The notes under the pieces: model-generated
The model's input: only the letters and a program-made list of their open reading frames with translations
Databases searched by the model: none
Told to the model about the DNA's origin: nothing
Program-made: the position numbers and the translations under genes
Shown: positions 1 to 7,360 of the stretch, one piece after another
Position numbering within the stretch: position 1 is the first letter of the stretch
Layout of the letters: each line of letters begins with the position of its first letter
From: Bradyrhizobium sp. SZCCHNS1050
GTDB taxonomy: Bacteria; Pseudomonadota; Alphaproteobacteria; Rhizobiales; Xanthobacteraceae
Assembly (NCBI RefSeq): GCF_032484785.1
Contig: NZ_JAUETR010000002.1
Span: forward strand, 248,001-312,000
Direction of reading: 5' to 3'
DNA: 64,000 nt

Positions 1-244
1 GGAACTGGCGGGCATACGCCGACAGCGATTCGACGTAGCGGCGCTGGCCCTCGGCATAAATCGTATCGAAGGCGAGCGAGGATTTGCCGGAGCCGGACAG
101 GCCGGTGAACACGACGAGCCTGTCGCGCGGGATCTCGACGTCGATGTTTTTCAGATTGTGCTCGCGGGCGCCGCGGATGGTGATGGCCCGCAGGCTCGAC
201 TGGTTGGCTTGCGCGCGCTGCTTGGCCTTGAGCACTTCATCCAT
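1..244 (-). CDS. uvrA: UvrA, excinuclease ABC subunit A (N-terminal fragment)
   Basis: The first 81 residues of UvrA, the DNA-damage recognition ATPase of nucleotide excision repair; the rest lies beyond the left edge. The ATG at 244 gives an N-terminus that runs into the family signature [12 protein letters not shown], then the Walker A loop GLSGSGKSS at residues 48-56 (Lys54) and the block [20 protein letters not shown]. All of this matches the start of UvrA from other bacteria. A LexA-type SOS box lies 94 bases upstream, so damage induction is likely. In many alphaproteobacteria uvrA faces ssb; here five outer-membrane protein genes separate the two. Confidence 0.95.
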   Translation of the reverse strand, partial: MDEVLKAKQRAQANQSSLRAITIRGAREHNLKNIDVEIPRDRLVVFTGLSGSGKSSLAFDTIYAEGQRRYVESLSAYARQF

Positions 245-337
245 GACGATCGTCCCACGGCGCAGAGTCGCGCCATCGTTGCAGGCGCGTTTCGCCGGAA
301 GCCGGCCATCGGACGCCAGGGGGAAAAGGTATGGTCG

Positions 338-352
338 GAACGTAGGAAGAAC
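338..352 (-). promoter_or_regulatory. LexA (SOS) box upstream of uvrA
   Basis: On the minus strand the site reads GTTC-TTCCTAC-GTTC, an exact match to the alphaproteobacterial LexA operator GTTC-N7-GTTC. It lies 94 bases before the uvrA start codon, a usual distance for an operator. The match and position are seen directly; LexA control is inferred from the known alphaproteobacterial consensus. Confidence 0.75.
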
Positions 353-460
353 GGAGCTGGATTTCCAGTGCCGTCAGCGAATCATCAACAATGCGCTCAG
401 GGAATGGCAGCGACTGGCAGGAGGCTGCCGGTTCCGTCCTGTTTTGTGCACGATCCCACA

Positions 461-494
461 AAGAAAAAGCCTCCGCTCTTGCAGAGCGGAGGCT
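461..494 (-). terminator. Rho-independent terminator of the 521-1165 gene
   Basis: Perfect 12-bp inverted repeat (agcctccgctct at 468-479 and its complement at 483-494) with a 3-base loop. On the minus strand it is followed by a T-rich run (TTTTTCTTT). It begins 27 bases after the stop codon of the outer-membrane protein gene. Confidence 0.85.
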
Positions 495-520
495 GTGTGC
501 GTTGGCCCGGAGGCAAAAAC

Positions 521-1165
521 TTAGAAGTGGTAGTTGATGCCGACCTGACCGGAATGCACGTTGAGGGTGCCGGTCGTGAGCGTGCCGAGGCCGGTGAAGG
601 TGTAGCTCTCGCCACCGAAGCTCTTGTAGAGGTACTCGCCCTTCAGCGACCAGTTCGGGGCGAACATGTACTCGACGCCAGCGCCGACGGTCCAGCCGGA
701 GTGGATCTTGCTGTCGGCAGCGGCGAAGCCGGGGGCCGTCAGCGAGATGCGGTTGTCGGCCCAGGCGTAACCACCGGTCGCGTACAGCAGGGTCGGGCCG
801 AAGGCGTAGCCGATGCGGCCGCGGACAGTGCCCCAGTCGCGGATCTTGGACTCGGCGTTGACACCGAGCGCGCCGACGTTTGCGTTGATGTCGGCCCAAG
901 CGGCGTCGGCCTCGAGGCCGAACACGACAGCACCCTGCTGCCAGTTGTAGCCGACGGTGCCGCCGGCGAAGCCGCCCTTCATGGCCGCGAAGTCAGCATT
1001 CTCGTTGGCGTAGCCGCCCATGGCACCGATGTAGAAGCCGGTCCAGGTCAGCACCGGCGCGGCAACCGGGGCCTTGGTGTAGGTCGGGCGTGCGGCAAGA
1101 TCAGCGGCGGCAGCGGGAGCGGCCAGGGCGGCCAAGGCCACGGTCGCGAGCAGGATCTTCTTCAT
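521..1165 (-). CDS. Outer-membrane beta-barrel protein (Omp25/RopB-like), paralogue C
   Basis: A 214-residue small porin-like protein (OMP_b-brl family). The start at 1165 gives a Sec signal peptide, [20 protein letters not shown], followed by ADLAARP and the family phrase [12 protein letters not shown]. The barrel ends in GINYHF, with a C-terminal aromatic residue as expected for BAM-dependent insertion. A longer frame to 1225 exists, but only the 1165 start gives a signal peptide. It is the last of five tandem paralogues and the most divergent and shortest of them. It has its own terminator, so it is probably transcribed separately. The role is structural or adhesive at the outer membrane; the exact function is unknown. 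Confidence 0.9.
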   Translation of the reverse strand: MKKILLATVALAALAAPAAAADLAARPTYTKAPVAAPVLTWTGFYIGAMGGYANENADFAAMKGGFAGGTVGYNWQQGAVVFGLEADAAWADINANVGALGVNAESKIRDWGTVRGRIGYAFGPTLLYATGGYAWADNRISLTAPGFAAADSKIHSGWTVGAGVEYMFAPNWSLKGEYLYKSFGGESYTFTGLGTLTTGTLNVHSGQVGINYHF

Positions 1166-1403
1166 TCCAGTCTCCAGTTTATTTTTATTCCTCGAAGTCC
1201 GCATCGCACCGATAAGCTTACGCACGAAACAGACTCACCCGTTCAAGTTGACGAGGTTCCTATAGCCCGGTTCCGTACGGATTACCGTCACCCTGAAGAC
1301 ACACTCGCGCCCAAACCGCGTTTTTACGGCCAAGTTCCAGAAAGCCTATGTCGCTCAGTTACTTGGTTCCGGGTGTGGCGAGCCGGCAAGGTGGCATCAG
1401 GGC

Positions 1404-1432
1404 AACAAAAAAGGCCGGCTTTCGCCGGCCCT
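1404..1432 (-). terminator. Rho-independent terminator of paralogue A'
   Basis: Stem ggccggc (1413-1419) / gccggcc (1424-1430) with a 4-base loop. On the minus strand it is followed by TTTTTTGTTG. It starts 26 bases after the stop of the 1459-2199 gene. Almost the same stem sequence is used by the terminators at 2356 and 4353, consistent with duplication of whole transcription units. Confidence 0.8.
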
Positions 1433-1458
1433 TCTCGGAACCTGTCGGTTTGCAGGCA

Positions 1459-2199
1459 TCAGTACTTTGCGATGACCGGGCCGCCGAAGTGGTAGCTGAG
1501 GCCGGCCTTGACCGTGTGAACGGTGTCCTTCCACTCGGAGCGGTTGAGCGCCGCAGCGCTGTACTGGATCGTGCTCTTGCCGAAGTCGAGATAGTTGTAC
1601 TCGAGCTTGGCCGACCAGTTCGGCGCGAACATGTATTCGGCGCCGGCGCCGACCGTATAGCCCCAGCGGGTGGTGTTCTGGCTGAAGACGTTGCCGGGCA
1701 CGCCGTCATAGCGATGCTGCAACTGGCCCACCGCGGCGCCGCCGCTGACGAAGAACAGGGCGGGACCGGCGGCATAGCCGAGGCGGCCCTTGATGTCGCC
1801 GAAGCTGGTCAGCTTGGTGAAGAAGGTGTCGCCGACGCCGGCATTGACCACGGCGGAGCGGCCGTTGATGTCGGCCCAGTGATAGTCGCCTTCGAGGCCG
1901 AACACGACGTTGTCGACCTGCCAGTTGTAGCCGACCACGCCGCCGACGAAGCCGCCATTGGTGTTGTAGTTCTGGGTGCCCAGGAAGCCCGGCGCATTGA
2001 AGCGGCCGAGGAAGGTCTCCTTGCTGGTGCCCCAGCCGCCGCCGCCCTGGATGCCGGCGTAGAGGCCCGACCAGCTCAGGATCTGCGCGACCATCGGCGG
2101 CGCCTTGGTGTACGGGCGGGCCGCCATGTCGGCCGCCGACGCGGATGTGGCGGATGCGATGCCGACGAGCGCCGTCGTGATCACAAGCAACTTCTTCAT
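1459..2199 (-). CDS. Outer-membrane beta-barrel protein, paralogue A'
   Basis: A 246-residue barrel protein with signal peptide MKKLLVITTALVGIASATSA and mature start ADMAARPYTKAP. The start at 2199 is preceded by GGGGGAG at good spacing; a longer frame to 2250 would put extra residues before the signal peptide. The central and C-terminal parts ([53 protein letters not shown]) are nearly the same as in paralogue A at 4410-5165 and clearly differ from the B-type genes lying between. The end is FGGPVIAKY. It belongs to the Omp25/Omp31-like proteins that are abundant in rhizobial outer membranes. Confidence 0.9.
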   Translation of the reverse strand: MKKLLVITTALVGIASATSASAADMAARPYTKAPPMVAQILSWSGLYAGIQGGGGWGTSKETFLGRFNAPGFLGTQNYNTNGGFVGGVVGYNWQVDNVVFGLEGDYHWADINGRSAVVNAGVGDTFFTKLTSFGDIKGRLGYAAGPALFFVSGGAAVGQLQHRYDGVPGNVFSQNTTRWGYTVGAGAEYMFAPNWSAKLEYNYLDFGKSTIQYSAAALNRSEWKDTVHTVKAGLSYHFGGPVIAKY

Positions 2200-2355
2200 C
2201 AAATTCTCCCCCGGGAGGTTGGAATGACAAGCGATGGGCAAGTCATACACAGGGCATCCCGGAGAGGCTGTAACGCGCCCGCCACAGAAATGAAAAAGCG
2301 TTATATATCATATATTTAGCACAAAAACGCCGCGACGCTGCCGGGCTGTTGACAC

Positions 2356-2385
2356 GAAAAAGGCCGGCGCGACGGCCGGCCTTTC
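2356..2385 (-). terminator. Rho-independent terminator of paralogue B'
   Basis: Stem ggccggc (2362-2368) / gccggcc (2375-2381) with a 6-base loop and a T-run (CTTTTTCG) on the minus strand, 27 bases past the stop of the 2412-3197 gene. Confidence 0.75.
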
Positions 2386-2411
2386 CGAATGCGTGCGAGC
2401 GGCGGCTTTTT

Positions 2412-3197
2412 TCAGTAGCGCGTGCCCATCGGCGCCCCGAATCGATAGTTCACGCGGACGGTCGCCATATCGATGTCCTGCTTGATGGTGTCGACGCGCG
2501 ACAGCACGGTTGCGGTGGCGGGGAAGCTGATGTCGCGCGAGCCCATGAACAGGTGGTCGTACTCGACGGCGACCGACCAGTTCGGCGCGAAGCCGAACTC
2601 GACGCCGGTGCCGACGGTGCCGCCCCAGCGGGTCTCACTGGCGGAATCCAGCAGCGTGCCGACCGGGAAGGGCGCGGCCGCATTCGCCGTGCCGGTGTAT
2701 TTGTTGTGGGTGACGGCGGCGCCGCCCTTCACGTACCAGAGCACGTTGCCCCAGGCGTAGCCGACCTGGCCGGTGAACAGGCCGATCGCATCGGTCTTGG
2801 TGGTGTTGGTGATGCCCGCGGCCAGCGCAGCCGTGCTCGCATTGGACGACTTCAGGTCGGTCCAGTTGCCCTGGGCCTCGACGCCGAACACCCAGCTCGC
2901 CGCCTGCCAGCGATAGCCGACCTGGCCGCCGATGAGGCCGCTCGAGGCATTGTGGCAGCCTTCGGACTGGGTCGGCGCGACCGCCACGCCGCCGACGCGG
3001 TTGAGCGTCCAGCAATTGTGGCTCCAGTCCGCGCCGCCATTGACGCCGAGGTAGAACCCGGCCCAGCTCGGCAGCGGCGTGACATAGGCCGGCGGTGGCG
3101 CCTTGCTGTAAGGGCGCGTCGCGAAGTCGGCCGCCGAGGCCGGCGCCAGTCCCAGCGCCGCGGCGCTTGCGGTCAAGATCAAGGTCGTCTTCTGCAT
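2412..3197 (-). CDS. Outer-membrane beta-barrel protein, paralogue B'
   Basis: A 261-residue barrel protein with a signal peptide (MQKTTLILTASAAALGLAPASA, then ADFATRPYSKAP). It carries features seen only in the B type: a Cys pair in the first surface loop (HNCWTLNR ... EGCHNASS), the phrase GLIGGQVGYRWQA, and the end MATVRVNYRFGAPMGTRY. Its closest relative in the window is the adjacent gene at 3462-4217, with which it shares WFKGG-like strand sequences and the loop cysteines. The spaced Cys pair probably forms a loop disulfide outside the cell (inference). Terminators at 2356 and upstream spacing suggest a monocistronic unit. Confidence 0.9.
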   Translation of the reverse strand: MQKTTLILTASAAALGLAPASAADFATRPYSKAPPPAYVTPLPSWAGFYLGVNGGADWSHNCWTLNRVGGVAVAPTQSEGCHNASSGLIGGQVGYRWQAASWVFGVEAQGNWTDLKSSNASTAALAAGITNTTKTDAIGLFTGQVGYAWGNVLWYVKGGAAVTHNKYTGTANAAAPFPVGTLLDSASETRWGGTVGTGVEFGFAPNWSVAVEYDHLFMGSRDISFPATATVLSRVDTIKQDIDMATVRVNYRFGAPMGTRY

Positions 3198-3461
3198 TCG
3201 TCTCTCCCCAGTCCCAATACACCACGCTCCGGATCCCTCCGATCCGGGCCCACGCGAAGGTGGCCTGTGGCTGGTTGTAAGGGAGACTGCTTTCCAAACT
3301 CGTGACCGGGACGAGCCGCGTGGCGGGATGTGCCGATCGTGCTTAAGCGCGGGTAAAGACGGCGACTGCCAATGCCGACGGGGGGAGCTGTGTCACAGCG
3401 TGAGTGACGACAGGCCGGGCAAGCGCCGCCGCGTGAGATCCCGAGTGTCAGCCCTCGAGGG

Positions 3462-4217
3462 TCAGTGCTTGGAAACGACGGGACCGCCCCAGCGATAGTT
3501 CACGCGGACCGTCGCCATGTCGACGTCCTGGCCGACCGCATCGGTCCGGCCCGCGGCTCCAAGGGGAACACCCGAGAAGCCGAGGGTGCGGTTGCCCATG
3601 AACAGGTGCTCGTATTCGGCTGCGACCGACCAGTTCTTGGCGAAGCCGACCTCGACACCAGTCCCGACCGCAGCCCCCCAGCGCGTGGCGCTGGACACGT
3701 CGAGCACCACGCCCGTGGCCGTGGAGAGGCCGTTGTACTTCTCACCCGCGACCGCGGCGCCACCCTTCACGTACCAGAGCACGTTGTTCCAGGAATAGCC
3801 GATCTGGCCGGTGAACACGCCGATGCCGTTGATCTTGGTCTGGTTGGTCACGGCCGGGGCGAACTGGCTGGTGTTGCTGCCCTTGAGGTTGGCCCAGTTG
3901 CCTTGACCTTCGATGCCGAACACCCAGCCGCCAGCCTGCCAGCGATAGCCGATCTGGCCGCCCGCCAGCGCGCCGGTCGCATCATGGCAGCCTTCCGCGT
4001 TGGTTGCGGCCACGCCGGCAAAGCTGACCTTGTTGGTCCAGCAGGTGCGGGCCGCTGCGCCACCGGCATTCAGGCCGATATAGAAGCCACTCCAATCATA
4101 GATCGTCGTGATCATCGCAGGCGCTTTGGTGAAGGTGCGCGCGGGCAGATCGGCAGCGATGGCCGGCGCAATCCCCAGCGCCAGCGAAGTTGTCGCCCCC
4201 AGCAACAGCCTTCTCAT
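3462..4217 (-). CDS. Outer-membrane beta-barrel protein, paralogue B
   Basis: A 251-residue barrel protein. The start at 4217 gives MRRLLLGATTSLALGIAPAIA and mature ADLPARTFTKAP, preceded by GGGGA. Longer frames upstream add residues before the signal peptide and are not favoured. It shares with paralogue B' the loop cysteines (ARTCWTNK ... AEGCHDATG), GQIGYRWQAGGWVFGIEGQGN, and the end MATVRVNYRWGGPVVSKH. The last residue is His rather than the usual aromatic, which is unusual for a barrel insertion signal. I see no hairpin with a T-run directly after its stop, unlike its neighbours. Confidence 0.9.
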   Translation of the reverse strand: MRRLLLGATTSLALGIAPAIAADLPARTFTKAPAMITTIYDWSGFYIGLNAGGAAARTCWTNKVSFAGVAATNAEGCHDATGALAGGQIGYRWQAGGWVFGIEGQGNWANLKGSNTSQFAPAVTNQTKINGIGVFTGQIGYSWNNVLWYVKGGAAVAGEKYNGLSTATGVVLDVSSATRWGAAVGTGVEVGFAKNWSVAAEYEHLFMGNRTLGFSGVPLGAAGRTDAVGQDVDMATVRVNYRWGGPVVSKH

Positions 4218-4352
4218 CGCATTCCCCAAACCACGTCCGACGCCCGCACGCACGCTCTCACCAACGCCCACCCGCCGGACGTTGATAGCTCCTTCCGCCG
4301 TAAAAAGCCGTCACCCAAAGGACACAACGGCTCGGCAAGTGCCGGTTCTGGC

Positions 4353-4385
4353 ACACAAAAAAGGCCGGCGCGAGGCCGGCCTTTC
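4353..4385 (-). terminator. Rho-independent terminator of paralogue A
   Basis: Stem ggccggc (4363-4369) / gccggcc (4375-4381) with a 5-base loop and TTTTTTGTG on the minus strand, 25 bases after the stop at 4410. The stem is the same as in the terminators at 1404 and 2356. Confidence 0.8.
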
Positions 4386-4409
4386 GACATATTCGCTTTT
4401 TGCGTGCAA

Positions 4410-5165
4410 TCAGTAGCGCGACACGATCGGGCCGCCGAAGTGATAGGAGACGCCCGCCTTGACGGTGTGCACGGTGTCGCTCCACTCGGAGCGATTGGCC
4501 GGAACCGCGCTGTACTGAATCGAGCTCTTGCCGAAGTCGAGATAGTTGTATTCGACCTTGGCCGACCAGTTCGGCGCGAACATGTACTCGGCGCCGGCAC
4601 CGATCGTCCAACCCCAGCGCCAGTTGTTCTGAGCGAAGCTATTGGCCGCGCCACCATTGAGCGCTGCGTCGTAGCGGTGCTGGAGATCGCCGACGGCAGC
4701 GCCGCCGCTGACAAAGAACAGCGCCGGACCCGCAGCCCAGCCGAGGCGGCCCTTGATGTCGCCGAAGCCGCGCAGCCTGGTGAAGTAGGTATCGCCGAGA
4801 CCGGCGTTGACGACGCCCGACCGGCCGTTGATGTCGGCCCAGTGATAGTCGCCCTCGAGACCGAACACGATGTTGTCGACCTGCCAGTTGTAGCCGACCA
4901 CACCGCCGACGAAGCCGCCGCTGGTGTCATAGTTCTGGGTGCCGGCAAAGATCGCCGTATTCGGCGCCCCGAAGAAGGTCTCGTTGCTGCGGCCCCAGCC
5001 GCCGCCGCCCTGCAGGCCGAGGTAGAAGCCGGCCCAGGTCGGAAGCGGCGCCGGCGCCATCACCGGGGCCTTCGTGTACGGGCGGGCGGCGAGATCGGCG
5101 GCTCCCGCCGGCGTCAGCGCCCCCAAAACCATCAAGCTGACAGCTCCGAGAAAAATTCGTTTCAT
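4410..5165 (-). CDS. Outer-membrane beta-barrel protein, paralogue A
   Basis: A 251-residue barrel protein with signal peptide MKRIFLGAVSLMVLGALTPA and mature ADLAARPYTKAP. The start at 5165 is chosen because upstream in-frame codons precede the signal peptide. The sequence from GFVGGVVGYNWQVDN to the end FGGPIVSRY is almost the same as paralogue A' at 1459-2199. It is the first gene of the five-gene array and follows a 460-base intergenic region shared with ssb, so it is likely to be transcribed from there. Confidence 0.9.
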   Translation of the reverse strand: MKRIFLGAVSLMVLGALTPAGAADLAARPYTKAPVMAPAPLPTWAGFYLGLQGGGGWGRSNETFFGAPNTAIFAGTQNYDTSGGFVGGVVGYNWQVDNIVFGLEGDYHWADINGRSGVVNAGLGDTYFTRLRGFGDIKGRLGWAAGPALFFVSGGAAVGDLQHRYDAALNGGAANSFAQNNWRWGWTIGAGAEYMFAPNWSAKVEYNYLDFGKSSIQYSAVPANRSEWSDTVHTVKAGVSYHFGGPIVSRY

Positions 5166-5627
5166 CCCAAGTCTCCCGCGTTGGGCGTCTCCAAAATGGT
5201 CCCCGGAGACGCTCGTCTGTGAAGTTGGTGCGACCACGCTTGCGGCCCCAATCCATCCTCAAATATACGCGATTCAACCCTGGATACCGTCTCCCAAAAG
5301 CCACAGCCGAGGAGGAAGTGAGGCTGGCTAACTTGATGAAAGTTAATCCCTTTTTCGTGAATAAGGGAACTTTTTCCGGGTTCCATTGCGAGAACTTGCG
5401 GTTCCATCGAGTTCCGTGGAACTCGACGCACGGTTGTAGACATATGCGTGCGAACAAAACTGGAACAATGGCCTTCCGCCTGCTATATGTGGATAAGCAA
5501 TGGACAGGGCGGGTGGACCGCGCGGCAACCGTATAGGGTCCGCCGCGAGAGGAAGGGTTAGCCACCGGACGCCGTGAGGCCGGTGTGGACGGCCGGTCCG
5601 ATGATCGAGAACCGCGGGAGAGTGGTG
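5166..5627. other. Intergenic region between the barrel-gene array and ssb
   Basis: No gene is supported here. The segment is less GC-rich than its surroundings and must hold the divergent promoters of the barrel genes (minus) and ssb (plus). It contains several GTTC/GAAC half-sites and the inverted repeat annotated at 5407-5426. None of the half-sites has the N7 spacing of an alphaproteobacterial LexA box. Confidence 0.6.
5407..5426. promoter_or_regulatory. Perfect inverted repeat, possible operator
   Basis: Two perfect 9-base arms (tcgagttcc and ggaactcga) around a 2-base centre, in the divergent intergenic region about 200 bases before ssb and 240 bases before paralogue A. There is no T-run on either side, so it is unlike a terminator and more like a protein-binding site. 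The regulator is unknown. Confidence 0.4.
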
Positions 5628-6125
5628 ATGGCGGGTAGTGTGAACAAGGTGATTCTGGTCGGCAACCTCGGCAAGGACCCCGAGATCCGGCGCACGCAGG
5701 ATGGGCGGCCGATCGCCAATCTGAGCATTGCGACGTCGGAAACGTGGCGCGACAAGGCGACAGGCGAGCGCAAGGAAAAGACCGAGTGGCACCGCGTGGT
5801 GATCTTCAACGAAGGTCTTTGCAAGGTCGCCGAGCAGTATTTGAAGAAGGGCGCCAAGGTTTACATCGAGGGCGCGCTGCAGACCCGCAAATGGACCGAT
5901 CAGAGCGGTGTCGAGAAGTACTCGACCGAGGTCGTGCTGCAGGGCTTCAACTCCACCCTGACGATGCTCGATGGCCGGGGCGGCGGTGGCGGCAGCTTCT
6001 CCGATGACATGGGTGGCGGTGATTTTGGCAGCAGCGGTCCGTCGATGGCGCCGCCGCGCCGCGCGGTTGCTTCGGCGGGCGGTGGCGGACGCAACAGCGA
6101 CATGGACGACGACATTCCGTTCTGA
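5628..6125 (+). CDS. ssb: Single-stranded DNA-binding protein
   Basis: A 165-residue SSB that protects single-stranded DNA in replication, recombination and repair. The ATG at 5628 gives [20 protein letters not shown], the classic SSB start; a longer frame from 5574 is not conserved-looking. The OB-fold spans about residues 1-110 ([35 protein letters not shown]). A Gly-rich linker follows ([17 protein letters not shown]), and then the acidic tip DMDDDIPF that recruits partner proteins. It lies 114 bases upstream of an HD-domain gene. Induction together with uvrA is common in the group, but I found no canonical SOS box here. Confidence 0.96.
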   Translation: MAGSVNKVILVGNLGKDPEIRRTQDGRPIANLSIATSETWRDKATGERKEKTEWHRVVIFNEGLCKVAEQYLKKGAKVYIEGALQTRKWTDQSGVEKYSTEVVLQGFNSTLTMLDGRGGGGGSFSDDMGGGDFGSSGPSMAPPRRAVASAGGGGRNSDMDDDIPF

Positions 6126-6239
6126 GACGCGCGCGGACGCTGCTGATGCGAGCCGGCTTGCCCGTGTCTGGACGGCAGGCCGGCGGTCATCCGAGGGGGC
6201 CGGCCGGGGTGCTGCAAGCGATCGTGCGAGGTTGGTACG

Positions 6240-6872
6240 ATGATGGAGGCTGTGGCAAGGACCCTCGACTTCTATCGGCTCGCCGAGGGCCTGAAGCGCG
6301 AGTTGCGCCACAGCTGGCTGTCCGACGGGCGCCGCGAGAGCGTGGCCGAGCATAGCTGGAGCATGTCTCTGCTCGCGTTGCTCGTGCACCGTCATCTCGA
6401 AAGACCGGTCGAGATCGATCGCGTGCTGAAGATGATCATCGTCCACGACCTCGTCGAGGCGCTGGTCGGAGACGTCCCCTTCTTCGAGACCGGCAGCCGA
6501 AAGGATGCCAAGGTCGCCAAGGAGCGCGAGGCGATCGAAGTCATCCGGTCGCGCTTGCCCGGGGGAGGCGGACAGGAGATATTCGACCTGTTCCACGAAT
6601 TTGAGGCGAAGCTCACGGCGGAGGCCAAGTTCGCCGCGGCGCTCGATCACCTCGAGGTTCAGATGCAGCACAACCTTGCCGATCTTGGGACCTGGGAGCC
6701 CGTCGAGTACGATCTCGTCTACACCAAGATGGACGCTGTATGCGCCCATGACGCCATGCTCGTCGAACTGTGCGGGCTGGTGAAAGGCCAAGCCGAAGCC
6801 AAGATGCGTGCTGGCAGCGTGGATGTCGACGCAATCAAGGAACGTCTGCACGAGCTGCGGGCTGCAATCTAG
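6240..6872 (+). CDS. HD-domain phosphohydrolase (YfbR/HDDC2-like 5'-deoxynucleotidase family)
   Basis: A 210-residue HD_3-type hydrolase. The metal ligands are visible: His38 in VAEHSW, His69-Asp70 in IIVHDLVEA, and Asp136 in ALDHLEVQMQ. The length and the pattern AEHSW...HDLVEALVGD match the 5'-deoxynucleotidase / HDDC2 group, which dephosphorylates deoxyribonucleoside monophosphates. The start has two adjacent ATG codons (6240 and 6243), with GAGG a suitable distance upstream. The gene lies between ssb and a decayed DUF2306 gene, on the same strand. The substrate is inferred from the family only. Confidence 0.85.
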   Translation: MMEAVARTLDFYRLAEGLKRELRHSWLSDGRRESVAEHSWSMSLLALLVHRHLERPVEIDRVLKMIIVHDLVEALVGDVPFFETGSRKDAKVAKEREAIEVIRSRLPGGGGQEIFDLFHEFEAKLTAEAKFAAALDHLEVQMQHNLADLGTWEPVEYDLVYTKMDAVCAHDAMLVELCGLVKGQAEAKMRAGSVDVDAIKERLHELRAAI

Positions 6873-6886
6873 CTCTGGGGGCTGCC

Positions 6887-7190
6887 ATGAGCTTCGCGCC
6901 GCTGCTCGACGCCGAGCCCGCCGTCCAGCTGCACGCCGTCGCCGCAATGACGGCGTTCGCGCTCGGGCTCGTTCAGTTCGCCGCCCCGAAGGGGACCGTG
7001 CCGCATCGAACGGTCGGCTGGATCTGGGTCGCGCTCATGGAGCCCGATCCACCTGCTGTCGATCTACACGCTGGCCGTGCTGCCGCTGGCGGTGTGCATG
7101 ATCATGCTGTTTTCCGGCGCCCTGGTGATCGCCGGACTGTTCACGCTGCTGCCGGGACGCATCATGCACAAGGTCGTCTTCGGGCCGTAG
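6887..7190 (+). pseudogene. Decayed DUF2306 membrane-protein gene
   Basis: The first 51 codons (MSFAPLLDAEPAVQLHAVAA ... HRTVGWIWVALM) look like the start of a DUF2306 membrane protein. Immediately after ATG at 7037-7039 the reading shifts by one frame, where SPIHLLSIYTLAVLPLAV and then GALVIAGLFTLLPGRIMH-KVVFGP continue to a TAG at 7188-7190. Compared with the family pattern as I remember it, about 20 residues (including a membrane segment) are missing at the junction and about a dozen more after LPLAV. Taken in one frame the gene would run on as unrelated sequence to 7243. I read this as a pseudogene with two deletions, one of them frameshifting. The distance from the HD gene is 14 bases, so the two were probably an operon. 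Confidence 0.75.
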
Positions 7191-7360
7191 CCGAAACGGT
7201 TCCCGGAGCCTGCCATGGGCGGCCGCGGCAGCCGGTTAAGTGACTGGAAAGGCGAGCAGAAAAAGCGCGCTTCGGATCGCCTTGGGGGTGGCCTGCGGCA
7301 CGCTCCTGCGCTATATGATTCCAAGCGATTTTCGCGTGTCAAAACCCACCGGTATCCCCT

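Noticed and set aside
84..1495. Overlapping plus-strand frames across uvrA and the first barrel gene
   Set aside because: They run through a terminator and opposite genes with signal peptides and known families.
5401..5414. GTTC-N6-GTTC before ssb as a LexA box
   Set aside because: The spacing is six, not the seven bases needed for the alphaproteobacterial operator.
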